Shown: positions 47,213 through 58,324 of the stretch, piece after piece
How the letters are laid out: every line of letters begins with the position of its first letter
How positions within the stretch are numbered: the stretch's first letter is position 1
From: Phyto melanocephala
Lineage: Eukaryota; Arthropoda; Insecta; Diptera; Rhinophoridae
Reading direction: 5' to 3'
Assembly (NCBI GenBank): GCA_941918925.1
Contig: OW799233.1
Span: forward strand, 117,751,833 to 117,815,832
DNA length: 64,000 bases
Translations under genes and position numbers: made by a program
Notes under the pieces: model-generated
Told to the model about the DNA's origin: nothing
Seen by the model: only the letters and a program-made list of their open reading frames with translations
Databases searched by the model: none

Positions 47213-49446
47213 AACAAGTAAGAGCACTAAATTCGGCCGTGCCGAATCTTTTATACCCACCACCAATTTTGTGTACATTTAAAGCACAATATTTATTATT
47301 TTGTTAATCGCTATAGAATAATCTCTTTATAATAAAATATGTATCACTTTCTTTGTAGAGGGTGGTTAAATTTTAAGGGCCCATGTTGAAGGTGAACCAC
47401 ACTTAAACTTCAACTTTTTTCTTGCATTTCATTTGACATTTCTCAATCTCAGACTAACTCAATTTGAACCGTGGAAATATACGCAATCGAGCAACGCTTT
47501 TAAATAGTAAAGATTTTTATAAAAATGGGCATTCAAATCAAAATGCATTTTGTGCACTTCGTGATACTTTTGTTCAACATAATCGTTCGAATTCGTCCAC
47601 AATCGTGAGAATTGTAAAAAATACTTAAATGTCTGCAAAGCAGGTCTGTATGAAATTTGAAAACATCTGTGAATGCCATCTTAGTTCGTTGAATGGGAAA
47701 CATTGCTGTTTTTCACGATAACGTGGCAAAAGAGCAAGCAACCTCGACTCATCATCGTGCCCAACAATTGAGCATCAACAGTGTCATTGAAAATTTGGAC
47801 TATCAGATCAAGGTGTGCCGCCTAGGTTGGGGGGGCCATTTGGCCAATATTTTGTTCCATACATAATTGAAGCATACAAATATTATCATTATAAAAATAA
47901 ATGATAAAATTAAACCACCCATTATAACTTCGGTATGCTAGTAAAATGTTTTCGTAAATTTAGTCTTTCAATGAAAGTGGCCGTTAAAATACGCGTGTCA
48001 ATAAAGTTTCTACTAATAAACATAACTTAGATATTTCAATAAAGTCCTTTAGTATTCCAAAATCTTTATTCATAGAGAAATTACATGAATTTAAGAGGAA
48101 AGTTTTATCTACGAAATGGTGCTAATTTATTTTTGTTATCTTATGTTCTCCTGAAGTTATGCTCTATTAAAAATGGGAATTTAGGAAAATTTTGACCTAA
48201 GTAAAAAAAAATTATCTCAACATTATAAACAATTTATATTCATGTACTAATGGCTAACAAATTTTAAAATTATACAAAACTTATTTCGTTTGAAAATCTT
48301 TTAAAAGCAAAATGTTATAGAAGTTTAAAAATCAAAATCTTACTAATAAATTTCCCGTTTTAGAAAAATGCAGAGAATGTATATTTTAAATCACCCTGTG
48401 GCCTTAAAATTTAACCACCCTTTACAAAAGAATAGATAGATAAAAAAAAATTTAGTTAAAATATGTATTTTAAATATTCAAATACTTATCTTAAATCTAC
48501 TGATGCACATTTTTTTTAATATTTATAAATCTTAAACCTCATAAGACTGTGTGTACAACTATATGTAAAGTTGGGCACAAATCATTACTCTAGTTAATTT
48601 TTGTCAACAAACTTCGGTCATTTTCGTTTTCACAAACCCCTATAAAATTCCTTTGTAGTTTGTGCAAAAAAATGTTACTAGAGTCATCTAGTGTTCTACG
48701 TGATGTTTAGCAAAGACATCATCCTCAGTGTTTGCAAAATGTAGTGGCGCCTTCAACAGATGTTGCCATCTGCAATGAATAAATGCTAATGAATATGACT
48801 AATATATTTTTAAAAAAATTAAAAAAAAAAGTGGGCGTGGCACATTTGTTTTCCGTTATAACGAAGACTTTGACCAAAAATCCATGTTTGCAAAATTTCA
48901 GAACCGTACATATAGTTTTGTCAGTTTTATTACGTTTTAAATTTTAAATATACACTGAGCGGTAAAAATTTTCGTACATTTTGACCTATAACTCCTTTTC
49001 TAATGCATAGATTTAAGCAATTTTTGGGGAGAAATATTCTTTTGACTCGAGAAATATATATTCGAAGTTTCATGACTCTACGTTTATGCGTTTGGACACA
49101 ATTCCATTTTATTCGATGTTAGAAGGACACGGTTTTTTCGACCTACTCTTGCTTTTCGAGCTATAACTCTCTTCCTAATATTCCGATTTAGCCCATTTTC
49201 AATACCAACATACCTTGTTTATAAGAAAGATTCTGGTAAAATTTGAGCCGTCTAACTTTTTCGGTGCGACCTCTATCGTGCTTTCAACAGACGGACAGAC
49301 GGACGGACATAGCTAGATCGTCATCAAATCAAACCCTGATTCAGAATATATATACTTTATGGGGTCTAAAATGAATATTTCGATGTGTTACAAACGGAAT
49401 GACAAAATGAATATACCCCCACCATTTTTTTGGTGGTGGGTATAAA
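47213..49446 (-). mobile_element. Composite DINE-like element, copy 2 (inverted)
   Basis: It begins AACAAGTAAGAGCACTAAATT with ATTCGGCCGTGCCGAAT and TTTTATACCCACCACC, and ends with ACCCCCACCATTTTTTTGGT and GGTGGGTATAAAA. It is collinear with 7257-10260 in reverse, including the GGCGCCTTCAACAGATGTTG block (about 48750-48775), 'GTGGGCGTGGCACATTTG', GACGGACAGACGGACGGACA and the nested deleted mariner. It lacks the roughly 870-bp segment 8621-9492 and the 124-bp MITE present in copy 1. Confidence 0.75.
47358..47920 (+). mobile_element. Internally deleted mariner-type transposon (nonautonomous)
   Basis: The 5' end is AGGGTGGTTAAATTTTAAGG and the right end TTAAACCACCCA. On the plus strand: VEIYAIEQRFKIVKIFYKNG (first HTH, family 'E-Y-IEQR--IVK--Y'), STIVRIVKKY, then VAKEQATSTHHRAQQLSIN (second HTH) fused directly to ENLDYQIKVC and GHLANILFHT (C-terminus). 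Small frame changes lie between blocks. The catalytic domain is deleted exactly as in the copy at 9667-10147, so both derive from one deleted ancestor or from duplication of the host composite. Confidence 0.75.
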
Positions 49447-49559
49447 AATAAATGTTTTCGAATGTGAAAGAAAAATAAATTTAAAGCGCTTTCTAAGAGA
49501 TAATTAAGTTGGTTGATGTTACAGGCCTATTTGTCAAAACGGAGTCATACAGACTCTAC

Positions 49560-49680
49560 TTGACTGTTGGCGTGCAGCGAACTACCACGATAACTACAGG
49601 CCTATTCACATCACAGCTACTATATTTGCCTCCGAACGACCACATAATATTATTAATGCTCTGAATCTCAAATTTTAAAT
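49560..49680 (+). pseudogene. Possible LINE reverse-transcriptase fragment
   Basis: A frame reads NGVIQTLLDCWRAANYHDN followed by YRPIHITATIFASE. NYRPI followed by a hydrophobic run is typical of the start of non-LTR reverse-transcriptase domains. The stretch is short and the rest of the domain is absent. Confidence 0.3.
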
Positions 49681-49689
49681 GCTTACACC

Positions 49690-51447
49690 TATTACAGAAA
49701 AAATTATTTCTTGTGTAAAAGCTGCTTGCTTACTTATATAGTGGATATGTAAAATTTTTATAAAGACTTGGAAGTAATTTTTTTTAACTAAAATAACTTA
49801 CTCACAAAAGAAGAGTTTTATGGTTAAAATTTTCCAAGTTTGTATTACAATAATTGTAAAAGACAAAAGCAGAATTTCAGATAATTCTAACTCTAAGTCA
49901 AATCTAATCTAAGTCAAAACTTTACGTTTACTCACCCTTTAGATACATGCTAGATTATATATTTTTTTAACAAGGCAGATCTTATGAAATTTTATTTTTG
50001 AATATCAAAAAAAATTTTAATATAAAAGAATGCAATACAAAAAATCAAATTAACCTAGAAGAAGTCAAACTCTAGTCGAGAGTAATTTTACAGATACCCT
50101 TGCAATTTTCTTGATGTAAAAAGAAAAGTAACGGGTGTTCCTTACAAAGATAAATCGTGCAAAAATAAAATTATTTTAATATAGAGAAAAATGTTGTCAA
50201 ATCCACCAATTTTTCCGTAATTTTTGTCAGAAAACTAGAAATGCTTTATATATAAGATAAGCACAAAGAAGAAGAGCTGCTGCTGTAAATTTCAATCTAA
50301 TACGATGCGGAAAGAAAATATGAAAAAACGTAACGTGGGACCAAACAAATAGTGGCCACTATCAAACTATTTAGATTATTCCATTATTGGATTTTCTTAA
50401 AAAAAAAAATTTAAAAATTATTAAATCCAGCCTAAATAAATTAAAAATATATTTAAAATAATAGTTTTAACTCTTTAGTCTTAAACAATAATTTTAAGAT
50501 TATGACCTTTGCTACTAGCGTATTATGACAATACCTCGTTAAATATTCGCCTTCAGGTGTTCGTTCGATTCTGGTTTATCTGCATTAACCTGAAACTATA
50601 GAAACTCAGTCATGTTTTTCAAAGGACTTTTATAAAATGTTAAAATAAAAGCACGAAAAAGCCATACTTTGATATAGTAGTTGAAGTGATAAATTTATTA
50701 ATTACAAATGCATTCATGTCTTATGAGTAAGACTGTCATTTACAAACTATAATAGGCTTTAAAAAACACGCATATTGTACTAAAAAGTAGTACCATAAAG
50801 CGGAAACGTACAATACAAAATTGTATGGCTCCCGTAAGCTAGTTCGTAAGTAAAACTTTAACATTTCTCCCTTACAAATATTTTTTGATCAAAGCAAGCT
50901 ATGTTACAAATGTTACTAATGCCTTCTAATTGAGGAACAAAAAAAAATTAATAGGTTGTCTCTAAACTTCTCATCATTGCATTTAAGGTTCTAATTATCG
51001 TTATTTGAAATAGAATATAGAGCAATGATTTCACCGATTCATCGAGTTTTTCTCGGTGTAATGATTTTGTAATAGATCATGGCATATAGATTTTCATCAG
51101 TTTAAATGCAGCAAGTCTGTTCATTAATATTTATACACAAGAAATTTCTGGAATGGAATCTTGTTAATGAAATAAATTTAAACAATTCGCAAGCTTTGCT
51201 GTGATGTAAAATTTTGTATGATAAATTGTTAAACTAAACTTATGTTGAAATAATTCAGAACATATTAGTTAACGCAGAAAACAGTGCTGCCAATTTAAAT
51301 TTCTCTGCCCAAGCAAAATGATTTATATATCAGATATCTCAATTTACTTGTGTTAATTTGTTGTATTTATTATCTACTAAATAATAGATTTTGTAAGTGA
51401 AAAAGAAAATTTAAAGCTAATATTAACAATGAAGGTTATATTACGTT
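49690..51447. other. Unassigned AT-rich sequence
   Basis: No repeat end, gene or RNA recognised. Confidence 0.4.
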
Positions 51448-51630
51448 TTAGACGATGTTATCATCTCTTTCGTATGTATATTGGTTGGTTGATTCTTGCC
51501 AATATTTCATGCTGTTTTTAATATTTCTCATTGCATTGTGCTCATGCGATTTTAAGTTTGCACTAGTTGTCCTTAATGCTTTAAACACATAGACGACAGC
51601 AAGCAGCAATATGTCAAAAATAAAATCCAT
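51448..51630 (-). CDS. Candidate small ORF, 60 codons, unrecognised
   Basis: ATG at 51630-51628 in a fair fly start context (AAACACATGG). The N-terminus MDFIFDILLLAVVYVFKAL is a plausible membrane segment, followed by a polar, charged tail ending DDNIV. Upstream on the same strand is a leader-like region with CAGCAGCAGCAGCAGC and CTGTTGTG runs (51665-51710), unusual for this AT-rich window. The protein is not recognised and there is no evidence of transcription. It could be a genuine small membrane peptide, the first exon of a larger gene, or chance. Confidence 0.25.
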   Translation of the reverse strand: MDFIFDILLLAVVYVFKALRTTSANLKSHEHNAMRNIKNSMKYWQESTNQYTYERDDNIV

Positions 51631-52935
51631 GTGTTTAAATGAAAACGATTATTTTGACGGCAGCACAGCAGCACGACTGCACAACAGCATTTGCTGCTGC
51701 TGCTGCTAACTTAGGCTATTTTCTATTTTGACGGGCAGCAAGAACAAATATAGTGTTGCCATTACATATATTAAATTGGAAAAAAAATAACAAAAACTTA
51801 TTTTTGATATTAAACATAAAAGAACATTACAAAAATACAATAAAGAAACAAATGTATGTGTTTTTATAGTTTTTCGTGATATAATTACATTTTTTTTATC
51901 AATAACTTTAATTTTATTCATAATAAAATATATATGCGGCATCTCTGAAATTTGTATTGCTAAAATGCACATCAGCTGATTATTATGTTGTTGCTGTCTT
52001 CAAAATAATTATGAAGCTGACTTCAGAGCAGCATTTGAAGTTGGCAGCATTTGAAGCCATGAAGTTGTGAAGTCTGCTGGCGTCTATGTGTTTAGAGCTT
52101 AATAGTTTAGAGAGTGTGTGGTGCTGTAGTACTATTTTTGAATATGCATGAACGCAATCTTACATTCTTATACGTATGTATGTGCTTGTGTGCCTCCGTG
52201 CACTTGATTTAAGTAGCAGCAGTAACCATAACACAGCAATAAGTACATGCAGACTTTTAAGCGGTTTTTTACTCTATCCTCGTTATATTTTTTTACTGAC
52301 ACAATAAACATATAGACGTTAGACACATAACAACACTTTCATGGTTAGATAGAATGTGAGTTGTTTTTAAAACATGTACAAACATAATAAAGAGACAACC
52401 AACCAAGTATGTTCTTACAAGGATGACATTATTCGTATGCATGAACTAATACACATGCAAATAACAATAATTTTAGCAAACGAACGACAGAACAAACAGC
52501 AGTTAACACAATTTCTGAAAATGTTGGAATTTTGTGGCTGCAGTATGAATTTTTTATTTTTTTGGTTTTCATTGCTTTTTAACACACGGTGACACCTTAC
52601 ATATAACATACATTTATGCATACACATAGAGTATTGCATTAAATTGTTTTACCTTTTTTTTTGTTATTTAGTAAAATTTAAATATTTATATTGTTTTACA
52701 GTTTTAAATAAGATACTAAAAGATTATCTCTTAATTTAAAAACTTCCCTATTCATTTCCGATATTAACGTTTATGGCTATTTCGACAGTGTTGTCAATAT
52801 TATGATTATAATTCACGTTTTTTTTTTGGAAGGGCCATACAAGGTAACTAGATCTTATAATGGGGCCCATATGGGGAAAGTTTTTATGTATATTTGTATT
52901 GCATAAAATTAATTTTAAATAAATTTTATTTAATA
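51631..52935. other. Unique, GC-richer sequence around CAG/CTG runs
   Basis: Contains GCTGCTGCTGCTGCTAAC (51692-51709), a near-duplicated GCAGCATTTGAAG (52030, 52052) and CA/GT-rich stretches at 52160-52260. Open frames on both strands at 52374-52639 are unrecognised. The composition suggests a promoter or 5' leader region, without firm evidence. Confidence 0.3.
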
Positions 52936-53497
52936 CTAGACAAGCGCGTTGCTACGCCCCTTAATGAATAAAAATGCATTCTGAATTGTAAATGAATAAT
53001 AATATTTCATTGATTTTTATTTTAATGCAAGTGGGTGTACAATGTTTTTTGTTATTCCATTTGCTGTAAAAATGAACAAATTTTTTGGTGTTCCCACTCT
53101 GGAGCATGCGACGTACAGATGGCCATGTGAAAAATATGGATTTTTCAAATTTAATCCTGCAAGACGCAAAGATTGTCCCTGTGCTTTGTTGATGGTAATA
53201 TCAAAGGCGAATCGAACTGGTAGTCGCTTGAAGTTGAAAGCAAATAGGTGGGAACCATTGAATGCGTGGAAATAGCTGAAAATGAGAACTAATTTTTAAT
53301 GGGTGTGGCACTGCCCACTTTTGTAATTACGAAATTATATAGTCATTACAGCTCAAACTGTGTGCAAAGTTTCAGAAAAATCGGTCAAGTGCAAGAATCT
53401 AAAAATTATAATTTAATGGGCGTGACACTGCCCACTTCTCTAATAAAGAAATTATAAAGTCATGACAGCTCAAAATATATGCAAAGTTTCAGAAAAA
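52936..53497 (-). mobile_element. Chimeric Helitron, 5' truncated
   Basis: The minus strand ends in GGGGCGTAGCAACGCGCTTG and CTAG (52939-52936) followed by host T, the same 3' terminus as the elements at 29763 and 57001. The 3' part encodes a helicase C-terminus (53017-53274), but the 5' part (53275-53495) is made of two of the 'ATGGGCGTGGCACTGCCCAC' units otherwise found only in the noncoding copies. The join is at TTTTCAGCTA, a sequence also present inside the unit. The 5' end is cut off by a CTGTGG MITE copy. Confidence 0.75.
53017..53274 (-). pseudogene. Helitron Rep/helicase, C-terminal Pif1-type helicase fragment
   Basis: The minus-strand frame reads through without a stop to TAA at 53019-53017. 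It contains LPVRFAFDITINKAQGQSL (family 'F--TINKAQGQ', helicase motif V), NPYFSHGHLYVACSRVGTP (family 'FSHGQLYVA-SRV', helicase motif VI with the arginine) and ANGITKNIVHPLAL at the C-terminus (family 'TKNIVY-E-L'). About 85 residues of a protein that is normally over 1,000 residues remain; the HUH Rep nuclease and most of the helicase are missing. In a complete Helitron this enzyme nicks and unwinds DNA for rolling-circle transposition. The frame is intact, so the fragment is young or was recently separated. Confidence 0.85.
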
Positions 53498-53649
53498 ATG
53501 GCCATCATTTTACTTATGAAGCTGTCCTGGGTTAAATATGACTTTAGCTGTTTAACAATAACAAAATAGAGCAAGAGAACAAATCTAATGCAATGATTAA
53601 CTCAAAAGAGCAAGAAAGTGACAGTGGCCCTTTTGGCTCCAAGCCACAG
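53498..53649 (-). repeat. Truncated second copy of the CTGTGG-ended MITE
   Basis: Reverse complement of the sequence at about 38-190: CTGTGGCTTGGAGCCAAAAG, then TGCTCTTTTGAGTTAATCAT and ACAGCTTCATAAGTAAAATG. It abuts the truncated Helitron. Confidence 0.7.
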
Positions 53650-53819
53650 ATATTTGTATGAAATCCAATAAAGACGTGTGCTAAAATTTGTTAAATGTAA
53701 ATTTGACATCCATACTAAAATGTGCAGTAAAAAGCGGGTTTCCATTTTAAAACTGCGTGAGATATTTTTAAGATATCTATGATTTTTTTTTGTTAGATTG
53801 TAAAGAAGACATATTCCGA

Positions 53820-54660
53820 TTAAGTAGGGAATAAAATATCCGTCAAATGGCCACACGGCTCTGATAAGAGGTCATTAATTTTTTCACGAAATTTTTCAAT
53901 GACTTTTTTCTACAAACATGTGGCTGTAATTCACCGATAACTCATTGTATCGCATATTTAATCCTATTACTTGTTTGTGGCTTATTCGCATACGCCCGTG
54001 ATTTCACAAAACAGAAAAAAAAACTCGTACGTACGATGGTCAGCTGACATCAGAATGTTTTGCGGAAATTTGTTTCGGAGATTGTTGCTGAAATAGGTGA
54101 AATTTATCATACGCGCGGTGACAGATGGAGCCGTTTTTTTCAAACCACAAGTCGTCCTGATCTAGGCCGTCTACTGGAGCCCACAAGAACTACATTTTTA
54201 TGGTCTTATAATGAATGCCGTTTACAGTCACCAAATTTTTGGCCTTATATTCAAACAAATTAGGTCCAATTACACCTTCTGACCAGGATCCAAACGATAT
54301 GGTAGCTAGTTTGGGTTTCATTTTTTCTCTAGAATTGTATGCAGATTTTTATGGGCCTCAAATTCGACAAGTTTGTGGATTCACGAAGCCATTCAGATGT
54401 ACATGCGCTTCATTGGAGAGACTATATATTTTTTGTGAAAAAATTTGCATTGACTTTGTTTTGTTCTATTAGTTATTAAAAGAGTTTCGGAACTTTTCAT
54501 GGACTGCTGGTTTTAGCTCCTGAACAAGCTAAATTTTTTACTCATGAATGTCAAAATTCTTTGCGTACAACTATGCTGAATACTGCCGATTTGATGTTAT
54601 TCAATTTACAGCAATACTCTTTACACATTACACTACGCAGCAGTTAACTGTACATAGCCG
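53820..54660 (-). pseudogene. Mariner-type transposase, catalytic and C-terminal domains, decayed
   Basis: Minus strand, frame changes throughout but nearly complete from the DNA-binding linker to the natural stop (TAA 53822-53820). Blocks in order: LIEQNKVNANFFTKN, NEAHVHLNGFVNPQTCRIWG (family 'SDEAHF-LNG-VN-QNCRIWG', first D changed to N), TIWFGSWSEGVIGPNLFEY, NLVTVNGIHYKTIKM, DGLDQDDLWFEKNGSICHRA (family 'DLWFQQDGATCHTA', second catalytic D as N here), FVKSRAYANKPQTS, VIGELQPHVCR, and CGHLTDILFPT. Loss of acidic residues and several stops mean it is dead. It is the best-preserved member of this mariner group in the window. Confidence 0.8.
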
Positions 54661-55006
54661 ACACAGTTTCTATAAATTTTTTACCACCTTTCTCGAATGA
54701 AAATCTTTAAAATATGAGATCGGTCTTAGTATATCTTTTCAAAGTTTTGAAATCAGTTGTTACAATCATAACTAGTCGTATTATCGTAAACCGCTTTATT
54801 TCAAATGATATAAATAAACGTATGTAACAGCTGCCAATTTTCACAGTTGCCACTAGCTCAAAAAAAAATTGCACTAAATTTAAAGTTTATTCTTGCTGAT
54901 AATAGCTCAGGAACAACGTAAGACTTAAAGGTTTGTGTTCCTCCAAGGTCCAAGTATTGAGCACTTTTCTCTCTGCACGGGAAAGCTAAAAGAGTTAACA
55001 GATTTT
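54661..55006. other. Unassigned sequence
   Basis: Probably holds the decayed N-terminal part of the transposase and a LINE upstream region, but no motif is secure. Confidence 0.35.
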
Positions 55007-55135
55007 CTGACTGGACATTGCAATCTCTGATAACATTTAAGTAAAACTGAAAGGTCAAATATAATGACGTGCCTATTTTGCGATATGGATGATGAGACCG
55101 CAGAGCAAGTCCTCTGCAATTGCCTGGCGCATTAT
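55007..55135 (+). pseudogene. LINE ORF2 C-terminal fragment
   Basis: LTGHCNL, a gap with stops, then CLFCDMDDETAEQVLCNCLA, matching the end of RNase H-bearing non-LTR ORF2 proteins ('LTGH--L--HL...C-C---ETA-HVLC-C-A'). The usual His is Gln here. It is the same region of the protein as in the LINE at 18054-18949 but in the opposite orientation and more decayed. Confidence 0.55.
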
Positions 55136-56259
55136 AATAAAGCTGAATTAAAATTTTATTAGTAAAAATAACCAAAGCTTAGAGAAACTTTGCAAAAATG
55201 GTCACACTTGGATCAATACAATTTGAAATCTTAAAATGTGATAATTAAACTTATGTTGAAAAAAGTGTATCATTGCTTGTTTTTTTTTTTAAATTTTTGT
55301 CTAATAAATATAAGTTGCTGCAAATCATCTTTTGTAAAATTGCACATATTTTACATACAAATATATTTTAATCCCATTGAAACTTTTCTGCAAACTTTTT
55401 GTCTTAAATCACTTAAGCCACTTTGCTTTGTTAGATTTCTCCTTTATTTCGTACTTAATCTAAGTCATTTGCATTGATTGATAAAACGACTACTTATAGA
55501 TTTTTATGATTTTCTGTTCAAATTTAGTTGATTTTCTTTGTTGACTTTAAGCCATATTCATTGTTATTGCATTAGTTTGTGTGCAAAGGTATAAAAAGGT
55601 AAATAAATTTCTAAATGTTTTAGAATTTAAATCTGTATTTATTTAAAGTACATATAAAATAACTAGTAGTGGGTTTTAAATAATTTGTGTAGTTATTTAT
55701 TTTGTCGGGGTTTTTCAATAACTTAGTTAACCGAGCTGAGTAAGGAACAGAAATTCTTAAGTCTAAGATGGTAAGTGAAAACCCTATTGTGGCAAACTAC
55801 ATTAACTTTATTGCATTTTTTTTTCTAAACTAAATACAAATACTATTTCATACTAAATCTTTTTTGAATGCAATACTCGTATTATGTGTTCTACATTATA
55901 ATAGTATTTTGTGCTCTAATGCGTAAACATACACGACATAATAACCTGATCCACAAAATTTATAAAAAAGCAAAATAAAACATAAAATGTTAATATCAAA
56001 GGAAAGTGCTCATCAGGATTTATTTTAAAACAATATATAAGACTGATTTACATCAGATAATATATCATTTGAACGTTTCTTTTACACCTTATATCAATGT
56101 TTTTGAAATGAAATGTAATGGTCATTCAATCCCACACATCGGTTACTTACCAAAGCTTGTAGTGAAAGTAGTTCATCTGTTCCGATGTAGCCGAGATATT
56201 TTGTGCGATTCAGAATTAGTGACTTAAACAAGAAATACTACAATTGTACAGGACCACAA
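55136..56259. other. Unassigned sequence
   Basis: An AAGATG/GTAAGTG donor-like site lies at about 55765-55777 but no exon is recognised. Open frames at 55238-55477 and 56006-56227 are unrecognised. Confidence 0.35.
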
Positions 56260-56963
56260 AAAAGCTTGAAGATTTTTATTAAACTCAAACAAGAGATTGA
56301 ATATCTATTGGGAGCTACTCAAGCATCCAGGCAGCTGGATTTATTCAAAAGCAAGAAAAATGGGTACTTAATTCGATAGAGCTTGAAACAGAATACTATA
56401 AAAAAAATATTTTTGGAACAAAAAAATTCTTGTGATGAAAAATGGATCCACTAAGATAAACCGCAGCATAAGAGATCGTACGTAAAGCGTAGCCAATTGT
56501 TAAATCTACATCAAAGTCAAATATTAGTAGTGCTATGAACAACAAGCTGCTGAAAACTGGCGACATCATCACAGGGAAGCTGTACTGAATGCAAATGACT
56601 CTTTTTAACCAAGCATTAGCCCAGAATATGGGAGTAGATCTGAAACCGTAATATTTAGTAAAAATAGCGCTCTGAATTATATAACTGTCAAAAACTATTT
56701 AGATAAAAGTGTTTTAAAACTTTGCTTCATCTGCCAATATTATGGGACCATGTTCGGTTCGACTATAATATATTTATTTTGATCTATGCCAAATGTTCAC
56801 TTTGGAATACACATCCTTTTTAAAATAGTGTATCCAAGATTGGTTTGATTTATTTGATTTGTTCTTGGCCACAAACGATGAGCAGTTATATTAGTGCGGA
56901 ATTCATCTGTTGCCAGAAGGATGGGAAAAGGTCATTTCTAGCAGTGGCCAATATCTTGAATAA
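56260..56963 (+). pseudogene. Mos1-like (DD34D) mariner transposase, decayed
   Basis: Plus strand, several frames. Blocks: GFIQKQEKWVLNSIELE (Mos1-type 'M-KIQK-GRWVPHEL'), CDEKWIH (family 'GDEKWI', first catalytic D) at about 56433, RSYVKRSQ (family 'KSYV-PGQP'), MQMTLFNQALAQNM (family 'Q---LN-AL--KRPE'), and FLATNDEQLY followed by IHLLPEGWEKVISSSGQYLE and TAA 56961-56963 (family 'GIHKLPERWEKCV-SDGKYFE', the natural C-terminus). The middle with the second and third aspartates (HDNA, SPDLAPSDY) is mostly lost. This is a different mariner lineage from the copies at 2070, 4495, 9667 and 53820. Confidence 0.75.
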
Positions 56964-57000
56964 TTATGTGATTTCATTGTATGATTGTGGATATAACATA

Positions 57001-57623
57001 CTAGCCAAGCCCAACGCGCGCGTTCCTAAGCCCCTTAATGAATAAAAATGCATTCTGAATTTTAATTGAATATCAAGTGCAAGAAGCTAAAAATTATATC
57101 TTTTTTTTTTAATGGGCGTGTCACTGCTTGCTTTTCTAATCACGAAACTGTATAGTCATGAAAGCTCAATATGTGTGCAAAGTTTCAGACAAATCGATGA
57201 AGTTCAAGTAAATGAAAATTGCAACTTTTTTTATGGGCGTGACACCACCCACTTTTCTAATCACCAAATTGTATAGTCATGAGAATTCAATATGTGCGCA
57301 AAGTTTCAGAAAAATCGGTCCACTGCAAGTACCTCAAAAATATAAATATTTATTATGGGCGTGGCCCTGCCCACTTTTATAATCACGAAATTAGAAAGTC
57401 TTGACAGCTCATTATGCGTGCAAAGTTTAAGAAAAATCGATCTAGTGCAAGTAGCTTAAAATGATTACTTAGATTTTATGGGCGAAGGCCCGCCTACATT
57501 TTACCACCCATAAACACTCCCTGTATACAAAAACTTGCCAAAGTTTGAGTCCGATCGGCTTTATGATTTCGGAGTCTATAGCTAACACACACACAGATAG
57601 AGTTTCACTTATATATAAATAGA
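57001..57623 (-). mobile_element. Complete nonautonomous Helitron, 623 bp
   Basis: Minus strand starts TCTATTTATATATAAGTGAA with host A before it (57624 is T on the plus strand) and ends GCGCGCGTTGGGCTTGGCTAG followed by host T, exactly the A-TC...CTAG-T arrangement of Helitrons. Between the ends is a 'GACTCAAACTTTGGCAAG' block and a tandem array of about four 122-bp units starting at 57112, 57233, 57355 and 57478. It has no coding capacity. It lies 38 bp beyond the mariner pseudogene stop. Confidence 0.85.
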
Positions 57624-58324
57624 TAATCGTTGCAAATTATCATTATTACGTTTAAAAAAGCACCATGAGACTTTCTTATTATAACTGCAAACAAAATAGA
57701 AATCTTTGTTTTTTACTCTAACCAAATGATTGTTTTATACTACAAATTATATTGACAATTCTCCAAAAATATTTCTTTGTATCTTCTACCTAGAAAAAAA
57801 GACATGCAAAAGAAATAGTGAATGCATGGAATTAACTCACGATGAAGTAATTAAATTTTGGTTTTTTTGCATACAATTAAAAATTTCCTGTAGTGAATCC
57901 GCAAGCTTTCGTTGACTTTAAAAATAATTATAGTGAAGGAGTACCTGGAATTTTTGGTCTTAAAATTTCTTTGATTGGCCTGGTATGGTCTTGGTAAAAT
58001 TACCACAAAACCCTGCTCTCGTACATTAATACCGGTAGAAAAACTAAGCAAAGTAAAACTGCCGGCTATAACACTTTTTTTGTAAAAAATTTAATATTTT
58101 TAAAGAATCTAAAATTTTTTTGCTATATTATAACTAAGTGAGAATAAATACGAAATGTGTACCCTTCAAAATAACACAGAAGTTATTAGAGAGAAAACCA
58201 ACGATTAAAGATACACCATCTGTTGTGAATCCCACATTTTTTAAGTTATACACCCAAATTTATGATGTAATTTTTGTAATACAAAATATTTTAAACATAA
58301 AATAATACGTCGGTGTTAAAACTT
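57624..58324. other. Unassigned sequence
   Basis: No gene or element recognised; open frames of 61-66 codons are unrecognised. Confidence 0.35.

Noticed and set aside
53042..53275. Plus-strand 77-codon frame
   Set aside because: It is the antisense of the Helitron helicase fragment, whose minus-strand reading has unmistakable helicase motifs.
54060..54472. Two plus-strand frames
   Set aside because: Antisense of the mariner transposase pseudogene on the minus strand.
54858..55175. Two overlapping minus-strand frames
   Set aside because: Antisense of the LINE C-terminal fragment on the plus strand.
57112..57480. Regularly spaced repeats considered as a CRISPR-like array
   Set aside because: They are 122-bp direct tandem units inside a Helitron with no unique spacers; the context is eukaryotic.
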